Assembly: GCA_041571375.1 (NCBI GenBank) | Contig: JBFFUJ010000001.1 | Location: 1 to 41,145, forward strand | DNA: 41,145 nucleotides | Direction of reading: 5' to 3' | Source: CALKKN01 sp041571375 | GTDB lineage: Bacteria; Pseudomonadota; Gammaproteobacteria; Xanthomonadales; SZUA-36 | In this document: one piece after another, positions 33,656 through 41,145 of the stretch | Layout: each line of letters opens with the position of its first letter | Numbering within the stretch: position 1 is the stretch's first letter | Made by a program: the position numbers and the translations under genes | Notes under the pieces: model-generated | Databases searched by the model: none | What the model was told of the DNA's origin: nothing | What the model saw: only the letters and a program-made list of their open reading frames with translations

Positions 33656-36600
33656 TCAGTGGCTCGACTCGGCGGCACCGGCAACCTCCGGGTCGATGGC
33701 GAAAACCGGGCGGAATCCGAAATAGACCTCGCCGGTCTGGCCGTGAATCGACAGGATGTCGCCGCGTTGGAGGCAGTGCATCGGTTTTCCGGCCTCGTCA
33801 ACCAGCACGGCTTCGTCCCGATAGACTCTTAATTCTGCCACGCCCAGCACGGCGGCATAAGGGCGATCGTCGATCCCGTGCACGGCCACCGCGGCATGCG
33901 AGGTCGAACCACCGCGGGCGGCCAGCAGGCCGTCGACCGACAGGATGAGCGGTATTTCGTCGGGAATCGGGTTCTCCAGCACCAGCAGAATGCCATCGAC
34001 CTCGTCCGGCAAGGTTGCATATTCCTGCTTCAGGAGCTGGACATCTTCATCGTCGAACGCCACCAGTCCGCGAAAAGCGCCGCCCGCAATGCCGATGCCG
34101 CGCCCCGCGGGTGCGCCCGGTTCACGGAAGGTCTGCGCCTCGTGCTGCAATTCCAGTTGTGCGCTGCGGGTCTGCAGCACGCTGAGCACACCGCGCTCCA
34201 CGGTGAACTCGATCTCGGCGTCGGATCCCAGGAAGCGCCGCAGGCGGGCACTGATGTGGTTCAGCTTGCGCTCTAGCATCGGCGCCTGCGCGTGCAATTC
34301 CGCCACCGGTTCGAACGATTTGGCCGCGGTCAGACCGCCAACCAGGTCGTCACCGCAGGCACTGAACTTGACGTCCCCGGTGAACACGCGGAAGCCGGCT
34401 CCGGTCATCCGGGTGTGCGGTATGACGCCGGTCAGGGAGATCCGTGTCTCGTCCATGCCGGGTTTCAACGGTTCCTCGTTGGAGCGGTTGCCGGCCGCCA
34501 TTTGCTGCACGATCACCGCCGTGTGCCAGCCGTCGCTCAGATGTTTGATCGAGCGGTAACGCTCGGCACGCGGACCGTTCCAGGAATCGAACACCGCCCG
34601 CATCGACCTGACCAGCTGCAATTCCACGTCCTGCAGCACCGCGTCGAGCTCCTCGCCATGACCGGCTTCGTGGATCGCTGCCTTGGACGCTTCCACAATC
34701 TCGCGCATGGCGTGGCCCGGCAAGTCGATCTTCAGCGCCACACCGTGCCGCCGCTTGGCCTCCTCGACCAGGTTGAGCTCTTCCAGGTCAAGGTGCCATA
34801 CGGCGGCGGAATAGGAAGCGAGGAATCTGCGGTAGGCATCCCAGGCGAACCACTCGTCCTCCCGCGCCAGTTCCTCGGCGACCGCGTCGGTGATGCCCGC
34901 GAACACCACGGTCGACAGCTGGCCGGGCATCGAGAAGACCGAACCGCCCCTGATGGCCAGCAGCAGTGGTGCCGAGGGATCCCCCAGGCGCACAGGCGAC
35001 CCGCTCTCGCGGGCGATGTCCTGCTCCAGGATCTCCACATGGCGCAGCAGCTCGCGCTCCAGCTTTTCGGGCTCACGGCGATGCAGGTTCATGCGCGGCA
35101 GCACGGTCGGGATGATGAACGCATCCCGTGTCGGCACGCCCAGATACGCAATGTATATGAGTCCGCTGCCCTTGCCGCCGTACCGCGCCTGCAGGCTCAC
35201 GCTCTCGCTGTCCTCGACCCGCCGCACGACATCGTCCCGGTGCGAGAGATGGATGAAGTCCCAGGGATTTTCGCCCATGGACCCGCTGCCGAGCTGCGGC
35301 AGATTGGCCCGGCGCTCGGCGATGTGGGCGCGGGCCAGATCCGAGAAGTGCACCAGGCTGTTGAGATCGTGCATGGTGCGCTGGAAGTTGCCCAGTACCG
35401 CGCGCATTTCGATCTCGCTGTAGCCGAGGTGGCCGGCCATGACGTCGTACGCCTCGCTGACGCGATGCACCAGACGGTGGTAGTTCCGCTGCACCTGCTC
35501 GAGCACGTCGAGCAACTCCGAGGGCGAACGGGCGGGATGCACCAGCATGGCCGACAGATCCCAAAGTTCCCGTGAGAACAGTCCGTCGAGCTCGAGGTTG
35601 CCGGCACACAGGAATACGACGCGTAAGCACTGCGCAAGATCCAGCCCGTGTTCCTGGTAGTCCGACGCCAGGTGCCGCAGGGCGAAGTAGCCCAGTTCCT
35701 CCAGCACGCAGTCGAGCTGATGCAGCAGGTACCTCTGACTGGCGAAGACACCTCGCCCGCAAAGATTTTCGGTATGGCGGCGCAGCGCACAGCATTGCTC
35801 GAAGGCCCGGAACTGGTTGCCGTTCTGATAGCAGGCGACCAGCGCCTCCAGTTCGGCAAACAGGGCGTCCTGGTGGTCCGCGCGCAGGCGCCGGACGAAA
35901 TCCGCCACGGTTTTTCGCGCCAGGTCCTCAGCCCGCACCGCGTCGAAACCGTCTTCGCCGGGCTCCATTTCCCGCAGCAACGCCAGGCCCGCCTCGAATG
36001 CCTGCCGTGCTTCGTCGGCCCAATCCCCGCCCCGGGCCTTGTTGGCCAGGCTCCGCAGACGGTGCTGGTAGACCCAGCGATTGTCGGCGCGAATACCGTT
36101 CACGACCAGAGACTCGAGTTCCTCCGAAAGCGTGTTGGTCGACTCGCAGCGGGTCAGTTCGGCCGCATAACCTTCCTGCCACTCCGCGATGCGCGTAGCC
36201 ACCTGTGAAGTGCCGAGCAGCTGTTCGAGGTTACCGACGATGCGTCCCACCAGGTTTACAGCACGGGGGTCTGCCCGGGCCGCCTCGTCCGCAGCGGTCG
36301 GGATTTCTCGCTCGGGATCGGGGAAAGCCGCCTGTCCCGTGTCGAGCCAGCGCTGATACGCCCTGGCGAGCGCCAGGGTCTGCTTGCCCATGGCGTGATG
36401 GGTGCTGCGCCGGATCTCGTTGGCAATGGCGCTGCCGCGGACCTGCACCTCGGCCAGATCGATGGTGTCCTGCCAGACTTCGTCGATCAGCTTGGGCCGC
36501 GAGACCATTCCGGAGATGCTGCGCACCAGGATACGGGTGGGCAGGCGCAGCCGGGAGGCGAACGGACCGTTCATGAATTCCACCAGTTCCGCGCGAACCC

Positions 36601-39600
36601 TGGTGACCTCAGGCATCAGGTTTTTCGCCCCGGCAATGCCTCGGTAGCTCGTGCTGCAGAAGCGCGCCACCAGAAAGCGCAGCAGATACACTGCCTCGTG
36701 TCGGCTGCCGCAGGCATTCAGACGCCTCAGCACCACGGCCAGGTCGCGCAGCCGCGAGACCTGGATGGCGGGCATCTCGCCCACGTCGAGGTGGTAGATT
36801 TCCTGCTCGAGGTCGATGGCCTCGCCGAGTTTCCCGACCAACCCCGCAATCATCGGGTCGGTAATGATCGTGCCCTGCGGCAGGCGCTGCTCCGCGAGCA
36901 AACGGTCCTCCTCGGCCGCGAGGGAATGGACCGCCAGCCGCCCCTGAGCATCGAAGGGGACCAGCAGGGCATCGTCCTGGCGGAAGATCCGGTGATTGGC
37001 GATTTCGAACAACGGATACCGCTGCCCGATGCGGGCCATGGTCTCGAGGTAGCAGCGCAGCGCCGCACTGTGGGCCTGTTCCGGCGAGTCGGGGGTTGAA
37101 TAAGCAGCAATCAGGGCGCGGTTCAGGGCGGCGAGTTGGTCGCGTTCGCCCGCATCGAAAGCAGCAGGTTCGCCGGCCGCCGCGCGTTTCACCGGCGTCG
37201 GCGGCAGCGCCCCCGCCAGGTCCTTTTCCGGCCATTCATACAGGGCCGTGACTTCACGCAATGCCTCGTGCAGGGGGCGGTTCCGCGCCTCCAGCCTGGC
37301 GTTCACCTCGCGCAAGGCCTGCAGATAGTCGTCGAAGCGGCTGCCGTGGATGACCACACCGTGAAAAGCGGCCAGGCGCTCGATAATGACCAGCATCTCC
37401 TCCCGCAGAAACTCATACAGCTCCTGCCCACGGACACTGGCGACGCCCCGCGCCAGGGCCAGCGAGGTGGACAGGATCGCGTTCATGCCGACGTTCTGCT
37501 TGCGTTGCATTACCTGGACCTGCGCGTCCCGCGGCGCTTCAACGTCCAGCTTCCCCCGGCGCTCGGCCGTGGACAGCTCCAGCCCCAGCAACGCCCGGTC
37601 GATGTCCAGCAGGCTCCAGTCCGCGATATTCCGGGCCTCGAACAGGGGCGCGATGAACTCGTGCACGTGATCGACCGCGAACAGGCAACCCTTGCCGTTG
37701 TACCGTCCCGCTCGCCGCGCCAGCTCGAGCAGCACCTCGTCTGCACAATCCGCGGGAACGGCTTCCGTCCGAATGGCATAGACACCGGGTTCGACTTCTT
37801 TCAGCAGTTGGCCGTGGCGCTCGACGATTTCCGTGTACTCGGCCCCTTCGAATACCGCATCCACAACGTGGACCGCCTCGCCGGTGCCGGCAGAAGTGCC
37901 CAGCGGGGTCGCCCCATGGAAACTCATCCGGACCCCGCCATCGGCGCCGGTTCCCGGCAGCGCCAGGTCGACGTCCACGCCGACAGTTGGAATGCCGGCG
38001 TTGGTGGGCTCTTCCTGGGCCCGCACGCGGGCTACGGTCGCCCGCTCCGGCGGCACCGGCTCCCGCACGTCCCCCTCCGCAATGCGGTCCATCTGCTTGG
38101 CAATGGCCTGATACTTGATCAGCCGCTCGGTATTGGCCCCGCCTCCGGCTTTCAGGCCCAAGGCATTACCCGCCAGCGCGATGTGGGCCTCCATGTCGTC
38201 GTTCGGACTCTTCGACCGGTGCGACACGACGATTTCCAGTCCCTTGCCCAAAGCCACCAGCATGGCCAGCAGGGTCTCATAAAGCGTCCCGATCTGGTTG
38301 GCCTTGACCAGCACGGTGTTGATCAGCCCATGCTCGGCAGCCATTTCGATCGTTCGGTCATTGGTGGTCACCAGATCATCGCCGATCACCAGGATGCGGT
38401 CGCCCAGACGCTCGAGCAGCAGCCGCCAGCCTGCGTGGTCGTTTTCGGAGAATCCGTCTTCGATGGACAGGATCGGGATATCGAGGTCACGGACCGCCCG
38501 CTCGTAGACGGCCAGAACGCCGTCACGGTCCAGCACCTTCTTGGCATGATCGCGCCAGAACAGGTACATGCCGACAGCGTCCGGAACATCGAATTCCTCG
38601 CGGTAGGCGATTTCCAGTTCCGACAGGGCCGGATCGAGGGCCAGCGCTACATCGATACCGGGACGGTAACCGCATTCCTCGATAGCCCTTTTCATCAGGT
38701 CCCACAGGCGCAGTTCCGGCAGCTCGTATTCGGCCCGGTCGACGTAGGGGGCCAGGCCGCCCTCCAGGCCGATGCCCATCACACGGCAGCCCTCCGCCGA
38801 CTCGAGTATTTCCTTGAGCCGATTCTGCAGCCGCACGGTCATTTCCTGGGCCTCCTGGGAATCCTCCGCACCGAGGATCAGGAACATGGCTTCCTGCATG
38901 CTGACGTTCGACTCGGGATATTCCTTTTCTGTATGGCGGCCGCCCATGCCGCAGTTGCGGAATTGCCAGGGTGCGCGTACCACGCCAAGCCGCGGGTGGG
39001 TGGCGTCCTGCATGCTGCGCTGGCTGAGGCGGCGGCGCGCATCCGGGGCCAGCCCCAGCCAGCCCGACGACTTGGGCAGGGCCGCGGCCGTCTCGCTGGC
39101 GAGGCGTTCGCGGCGCTGGAACTCGCGGTATTTGCCGGGATCCGCAAGCAGAAAGTCGAGTCCCGTCACCAGGCCCAGGCCCAGCAGCAGTCGCCCGCCA
39201 TAGAGTGCGCCGTCGAACTCCCCGAGCAGACCGATCGCCAGCAGCACCGCGGCCAAGGGCAGCGCCACCCGCGCGACCGCCAGGCTGGCCCGTGGACCCG
39301 CGGCAGCGACCGCCAGATTGTAGGGGGCGTCAGGATAGTAATTGAGGCCCTCGCGCTTCACCCCTACGGCACGTCCAAAGGGGATGCGCAGGAACATGCC
39401 GGCCAGATACCGCGCCCGGGCGAGCCACGGCTGGGCCAACCGACGGGCGACCTCATCCTGGATGGACTCGTTGAGCGCCCGCAGGCGGGCGGCTTCGAGA
39501 ACGTGCCCCAGTTCATGCAGCGACACGGCCGAGTGGAACACCAGGTAGGTGAAGGCGGCGGAGATCAGGGTCTCCGGGCTTACAAAAATGAATCGGAGAA

Positions 39601-39763
39601 CCTCCGCCCGCGATGCTGCGTCAGCCGGGATCGCGAGCACAGAGGAGATGAAGGCGGCGTGAAAGGAAACCAGAATATGGTTGGCGATCACCCAGCCTTC
39701 CTGCAGCATAGACCGCTCAGAAGACAGCGAAGTCGCACGCTTGTCCGGGACGATTGAACCCAT
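33656..39763 (-). CDS. Giant fusion: M50-like membrane protease, permuted enolase, PPDK-like ATP-grasp and phosphohistidine domains
   Basis: A 2,035-residue protein from the ATG at 39763; the frame opens at a GTG 49 codons earlier, and an ATG at 39709 is another option. Domains in order: membrane module with HELGH at 83-87 (about 24-215); enolase barrel (about 258-565) then enolase capping domain (about 588-795); unrecognised helical stretch (about 796-1520); PPDK-type ATP-grasp (about 1525-1870) with GGKG at 1529-1532 and EFTVERG and LQTRS near the end; phosphohistidine domain (about 1920-2017) with GGSTSHAA, His1956. The PEP/pyruvate TIM barrel of PPDK is absent. No frameshift or stop interrupts it. 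Probably anchored in the inner membrane with soluble domains in the cytosol. It heads an operon with the VOC lipoprotein (19-base gap) and a small lipoprotein. The overall function is inferred only in part from its domains. Confidence 0.85.
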   Translation of the reverse strand: MGSIVPDKRATSLSSERSMLQEGWVIANHILVSFHAAFISSVLAIPADAASRAEVLRFIFVSPETLISAAFTYLVFHSAVSLHELGHVLEAARLRALNESIQDEVARRLAQPWLARARYLAGMFLRIPFGRAVGVKREGLNYYPDAPYNLAVAAAGPRASLAVARVALPLAAVLLAIGLLGEFDGALYGGRLLLGLGLVTGLDFLLADPGKYREFQRRERLASETAAALPKSSGWLGLAPDARRRLSQRSMQDATHPRLGVVRAPWQFRNCGMGGRHTEKEYPESNVSMQEAMFLILGAEDSQEAQEMTVRLQNRLKEILESAEGCRVMGIGLEGGLAPYVDRAEYELPELRLWDLMKRAIEECGYRPGIDVALALDPALSELEIAYREEFDVPDAVGMYLFWRDHAKKVLDRDGVLAVYERAVRDLDIPILSIEDGFSENDHAGWRLLLERLGDRILVIGDDLVTTNDRTIEMAAEHGLINTVLVKANQIGTLYETLLAMLVALGKGLEIVVSHRSKSPNDDMEAHIALAGNALGLKAGGGANTERLIKYQAIAKQMDRIAEGDVREPVPPERATVARVRAQEEPTNAGIPTVGVDVDLALPGTGADGGVRMSFHGATPLGTSAGTGEAVHVVDAVFEGAEYTEIVERHGQLLKEVEPGVYAIRTEAVPADCADEVLLELARRAGRYNGKGCLFAVDHVHEFIAPLFEARNIADWSLLDIDRALLGLELSTAERRGKLDVEAPRDAQVQVMQRKQNVGMNAILSTSLALARGVASVRGQELYEFLREEMLVIIERLAAFHGVVIHGSRFDDYLQALREVNARLEARNRPLHEALREVTALYEWPEKDLAGALPPTPVKRAAAGEPAAFDAGERDQLAALNRALIAAYSTPDSPEQAHSAALRCYLETMARIGQRYPLFEIANHRIFRQDDALLVPFDAQGRLAVHSLAAEEDRLLAEQRLPQGTIITDPMIAGLVGKLGEAIDLEQEIYHLDVGEMPAIQVSRLRDLAVVLRRLNACGSRHEAVYLLRFLVARFCSTSYRGIAGAKNLMPEVTRVRAELVEFMNGPFASRLRLPTRILVRSISGMVSRPKLIDEVWQDTIDLAEVQVRGSAIANEIRRSTHHAMGKQTLALARAYQRWLDTGQAAFPDPEREIPTAADEAARADPRAVNLVGRIVGNLEQLLGTSQVATRIAEWQEGYAAELTRCESTNTLSEELESLVVNGIRADNRWVYQHRLRSLANKARGGDWADEARQAFEAGLALLREMEPGEDGFDAVRAEDLARKTVADFVRRLRADHQDALFAELEALVACYQNGNQFRAFEQCCALRRHTENLCGRGVFASQRYLLHQLDCVLEELGYFALRHLASDYQEHGLDLAQCLRVVFLCAGNLELDGLFSRELWDLSAMLVHPARSPSELLDVLEQVQRNYHRLVHRVSEAYDVMAGHLGYSEIEMRAVLGNFQRTMHDLNSLVHFSDLARAHIAERRANLPQLGSGSMGENPWDFIHLSHRDDVVRRVEDSESVSLQARYGGKGSGLIYIAYLGVPTRDAFIIPTVLPRMNLHRREPEKLERELLRHVEILEQDIARESGSPVRLGDPSAPLLLAIRGGSVFSMPGQLSTVVFAGITDAVAEELAREDEWFAWDAYRRFLASYSAAVWHLDLEELNLVEEAKRRHGVALKIDLPGHAMREIVEASKAAIHEAGHGEELDAVLQDVELQLVRSMRAVFDSWNGPRAERYRSIKHLSDGWHTAVIVQQMAAGNRSNEEPLKPGMDETRISLTGVIPHTRMTGAGFRVFTGDVKFSACGDDLVGGLTAAKSFEPVAELHAQAPMLERKLNHISARLRRFLGSDAEIEFTVERGVLSVLQTRSAQLELQHEAQTFREPGAPAGRGIGIAGGAFRGLVAFDDEDVQLLKQEYATLPDEVDGILLVLENPIPDEIPLILSVDGLLAARGGSTSHAAVAVHGIDDRPYAAVLGVAELRVYRDEAVLVDEAGKPMHCLQRGDILSIHGQTGEVYFGFRPVFAIDPEVAGAAESSH
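33713..34006 (-). other. Phosphohistidine (PEP-utilising mobile) domain in giant protein
   Basis: Residues about 1920-2017. ILLVLENPIPDEIP leads to the conserved LAARGGSTSHAAVAV loop, with His1956 at the position of the phosphorylated His of PPDK (TGGMTSHAA). No further domain follows except a short tail, so the swivelling domain ends the protein. Confidence 0.82.
34154..35191 (-). other. PPDK/PEP-synthase ATP-binding domain in giant protein
   Basis: Residues about 1525-1870. YGGKGSGLIYIAYLGVPT corresponds to the GGKG lid; AIRGGSVFSMPGQLST to VRSGA-x-SMPGMMDT of PPDK (Arg1605 kept, the Ser of RSG replaced by Gly); AYRRFLASYS to the YRRF element; and IEFTVERG and LQTRS carry the acidic and basic residues that bind Mg-ATP. 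Confidence 0.82.
35204..37378 (-). other. Unrecognised helical region of giant protein
   Basis: Residues about 796-1520, mostly helical with many Leu/Glu/Arg repeats and scattered Cys and His. It has no membrane helices. I find no family match; it separates the enolase and PPDK-like parts and could be a scaffold or a new acceptor domain. Confidence 0.6.
37379..38002 (-). other. Enolase capping (N-terminal) domain, placed after the barrel
   Basis: Residues about 588-795. GIPTVGVDVDL matches the enolase GNPTVEVDV, GATPLGTSAGTGEA the flexible SGASTG loop, GRYNGKGCLFAVDHVHEFIAP the RYGGKGVLKAV segment, and KQNVGMNAILSTSLALA the KLGANAILGVSLA helix. Confidence 0.78.
38069..38992 (-). other. Enolase catalytic barrel, placed before its capping domain
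   Basis: Residues about 258-565. Kept positions, by E. coli enolase equivalence: His277 (H159), Glu291 (E168), Glu334 (E209), Asp377 (D246), Glu435 (E290), Asp462/463 (D317), Lys487 (K342), His515-Arg516-Ser517 (H370-R371-S372) and Lys538 (K393). Confidence 0.82.
39119..39694 (-). other. M50-like membrane metalloprotease module
   Basis: Residues about 24-215. HELGH at 83-87 sits at the end of a hydrophobic segment, with AAAGPRASL (about 153-161) resembling the second S2P motif and LDFLLADPG (202-210) offering possible third ligands. The NPDG-type motif is not clear, so protease activity is uncertain. Confidence 0.6.
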
Positions 39764-40011
39764 CTCACCCGCGCTCCGTGAGGTTGCAGGCAGGTTACAT
39801 GCTACGCCCGGCCGGACACCATGATTTGCATCACTGCGAGGCCATCCTCCGGCTGCGGCCAGCCTGAGCGCTGCTGGTAAAAATGACCCATCCGGAGTGG
39901 TTTCCGCCACCCCGGCAGGCCTTCAGGGCACTGGCCCCCGGTTTTTTGGGTCCGTCCCATGGCATGGAATGTGCATGACTTCCTTGTCGGAATCTGCAGA
40001 GGAGGTCGAGG
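39764..40011. other. Divergent intergenic region
   Basis: 248 bases between the giant gene and the small membrane protein gene. It probably holds both promoters, but no convincing -35/-10 pair is seen. An open frame continues from the giant gene through part of it. Confidence 0.5.
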
Positions 40012-40242
40012 ATGGGGCACGGTTCATGCGGTAACGTGATCGCGGCGTTGGCGAGTTTTTTCATTCCCGGCCTGGGACAGCTGCTGCAGGGCCGCTGGCT
40101 GCTGGCAGGGATCATGTTCGTTCTGACGGCGCTGCTCTGGCTGATCCTGCTCGGTTGGATCATTCACCTGTGGTCGATCATCGACGCCGCTCTGTTCGAG
40201 CCCCCCGACCCGTGGCAACGCTATGAATACCGGCGCGGCTGA
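40012..40242 (+). CDS. Small two-helix membrane protein, TM2-like
   Basis: A 76-residue protein with two membrane helices. The first holds ASFFIPGLGQLLQGRW, where the Gly/Pro pattern of TM2-type proteins is recognisable, and the second ends HLWSIIDAALF. TM2 proteins are small and mostly uncharacterised. The start has a strong AGGAGGT site 6 bases upstream. Divergent from the giant fusion gene, with which it may share a control region; convergent with trxC. Confidence 0.72.
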   Translation: MGHGSCGNVIAALASFFIPGLGQLLQGRWLLAGIMFVLTALLWLILLGWIIHLWSIIDAALFEPPDPWQRYEYRRG

Positions 40243-40264
40243 GGCTGCGGAAGGGTCGGATGTT

Positions 40265-40705
40265 TCAGGCCGCCAGCTGCTGGTCGATCCAGGCCTCGAT
40301 GTCGCCCGCCGACATGACACCGGAGTGCCTCGCGATCTCTTCGCCAGCGCGAAACAGTATCATCGTGGGAATGCTGCGGATGTTGTGCTGCTGGGCGATC
40401 AGCTGCTCCTCGTCAGTGTTCAGCTTGGTAAATTTGACGCGTGATTCAAGGGCGCGGGCTGCCTGCTCGAAGGCCGGCGCCATCGCCTTGCAGGGACCGC
40501 ACCACGCAGCCCAGAAATCCACCAATATCGGGATTTCACTGTCCGCAAGGGTTTCGCTGAAGGTTGCCGACGTCAGGTCGGCGGGTTTCGCAGCAAACAT
40601 GTGACGGCCGCAGGAACCGCACAGCAGCTGGTCATTGAACTGCTCGGCAGGGATGCGTTCGACGGCAGCGCAATACGGGCAGGTCACTTTCCTGGAAAAA
40701 GTCAT
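40265..40705 (-). CDS. trxC: Thioredoxin 2 (zinc-finger thioredoxin)
   Basis: A 146-residue cytosolic thioredoxin of the TrxC type. The N-terminal zinc-binding pairs CPYC (9-12) and CGSC (29-32) precede a standard thioredoxin domain with the active site WCGPC (68-72) and the cis-Pro region RSIPTM. It reduces disulfides and is typically linked to oxidative stress. The ATG at 40705 has GGAGGAA upstream; the longer open frame ahead of it has no family features. Confidence 0.93.
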   Translation of the reverse strand: MTFSRKVTCPYCAAVERIPAEQFNDQLLCGSCGRHMFAAKPADLTSATFSETLADSEIPILVDFWAAWCGPCKAMAPAFEQAARALESRVKFTKLNTDEEQLIAQQHNIRSIPTMILFRAGEEIARHSGVMSAGDIEAWIDQQLAA

Positions 40706-40826
40706 CGAGCATTCCTCCGCCAGCCCTGGTGCCGACATTTTATGAACTATGTCTAAGCCAAGTGCGGGCCGTCGAATCCGGTTACAAGGGCCCTGCGCTG
40801 CCGATTGAGGCCCGCCCGGCGGAGGC

Positions 40827-41145
40827 TCAGAACGACAACTCGCGCCATCCGCCAGGCACCAGGGGATAGTACAGCGCTGCACGTACTGGCCGCTCTTCCA
40901 GCGCCCGGTAAGCGGCGACGTATCGCGACAGCTGCGCCCGGTAGCGCTGCGCCTCCTCATCCAGAAAGGCCGACGCATCCGCCCCCTCGTGGATGCCGGT
41001 CTTGTAGTCGATGACCCAGCGGGCGCCCTCCCGGTCGATGAAACTGCGGTCTACGACGACATGATGCAGTCGACCCTCGATCAGTGCGCTGAGGGGCACT
41101 TCGCACCGTGCATCCCGATGCGCGGAGGAAAGAATCCACTGACCG
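40827..41145 (-). CDS. UvrD/AddA-type helicase-nuclease, C-terminal end (partial)
   Basis: The last 105 or so residues of a larger gene that continues past the right window edge. Upstream of a GTG within the frame, the coding continues (GQWILSSAHRDARCEV), so no start lies in the window. The segment shows the PD-(D/E)xK nuclease fold of UvrD/RecB-family repair helicases: GRLHHVVVDRSFID, then RWVIDYKTG, and QLSRYVAAYRAL. The strand pattern D...DYKTG with the later Q..RY is the RecB nuclease signature. Confidence 0.82.
   Translation of the reverse strand, partial: GQWILSSAHRDARCEVPLSALIEGRLHHVVVDRSFIDREGARWVIDYKTGIHEGADASAFLDEEAQRYRAQLSRYVAAYRALEERPVRAALYYPLVPGGWRELSF

Noticed and set aside
37136..39757. 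873-codon plus-strand open frame opposite the giant gene
   Set aside because: Antisense shadow of the enolase region in a GC-rich sequence; the minus-strand frame has clear catalytic motifs.

Overview
The window is a dense, GC-rich chromosomal segment (about 38 protein genes in 41 kb, both strands, short gaps, many 4-20 bp overlaps). It looks like a free-living Gram-negative bacterium, most likely a gammaproteobacterium: it has Tat and lipoprotein signals, GlgX/MalQ, a two-zinc-motif thioredoxin (TrxC type), a Rieske oxygenase and a UvrD/AddA-type nuclease end. I cannot fix the genus from sequence alone. I saw no tRNA, rRNA, insertion sequence, prophage or CRISPR array.

Layout. 1-2520 (+): the tail of a short-chain dehydrogenase and a complete phosphoglucomutase. 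2567-7354: a GFA-fold zinc protein, an NRDE protein, a small membrane protein and two divergent MFS transporters. 7409-10070 (-): a secreted cytochrome c with a well-formed promoter, a Tat-exported dienelactone-hydrolase-like enzyme paired with a DcsG-like ATP-grasp enzyme, and a MAPEG protein. 10216-12705 (+): an orphan Pycsar-effector-like (PycTM) membrane protein and a class I HMG-CoA reductase with an extra N-terminal domain. 12754-18685 (-): an unknown protein, an MFS transporter, and the overlapping operon Memo - exported isoaspartyl methyltransferase - membrane-embedded spermidine-synthase-like protein. 18746-23218 (+): AmmeMemoRadiSam radical SAM enzyme, amidohydrolase, cysteine synthase and a carboxyltransferase, with three gene overlaps or short gaps. 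23238-26881 (-): MalQ then GlgX, translationally coupled, for alpha-glucan breakdown. 27079-27825 (+): CrcB fluoride channel and a DUF190 protein. 27827-31728 (-): two paralogous secreted cysteine-rich proteins, a META-domain lipoprotein, an SDR and a Rieske oxygenase. 31850-39763 (-): a BRCT protein, a tiny lipoprotein, a two-VOC-domain lipoprotein and a giant fusion gene. 40012-41145: a small membrane protein, TrxC and the end of a helicase-nuclease gene.

The most striking object is the giant gene at 33656-39763 (2,035 residues from the chosen ATG). Reading through it, I see an M50-like membrane metalloprotease module (HELGH), then an enolase whose catalytic barrel comes before its capping domain (a circular permutation) with essentially every catalytic residue kept, then about 700 residues I do not recognise, then the ATP-grasp and phosphohistidine domains of pyruvate phosphate dikinase without that enzyme's PEP/pyruvate barrel. 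It heads a probable operon with two lipoproteins. This is my candidate for a previously undescribed system: one membrane-anchored polypeptide that may couple 2-phosphoglycerate/PEP chemistry to an ATP-dependent phosphohistidine relay. The domain calls rest on motifs; the joint function is inference.
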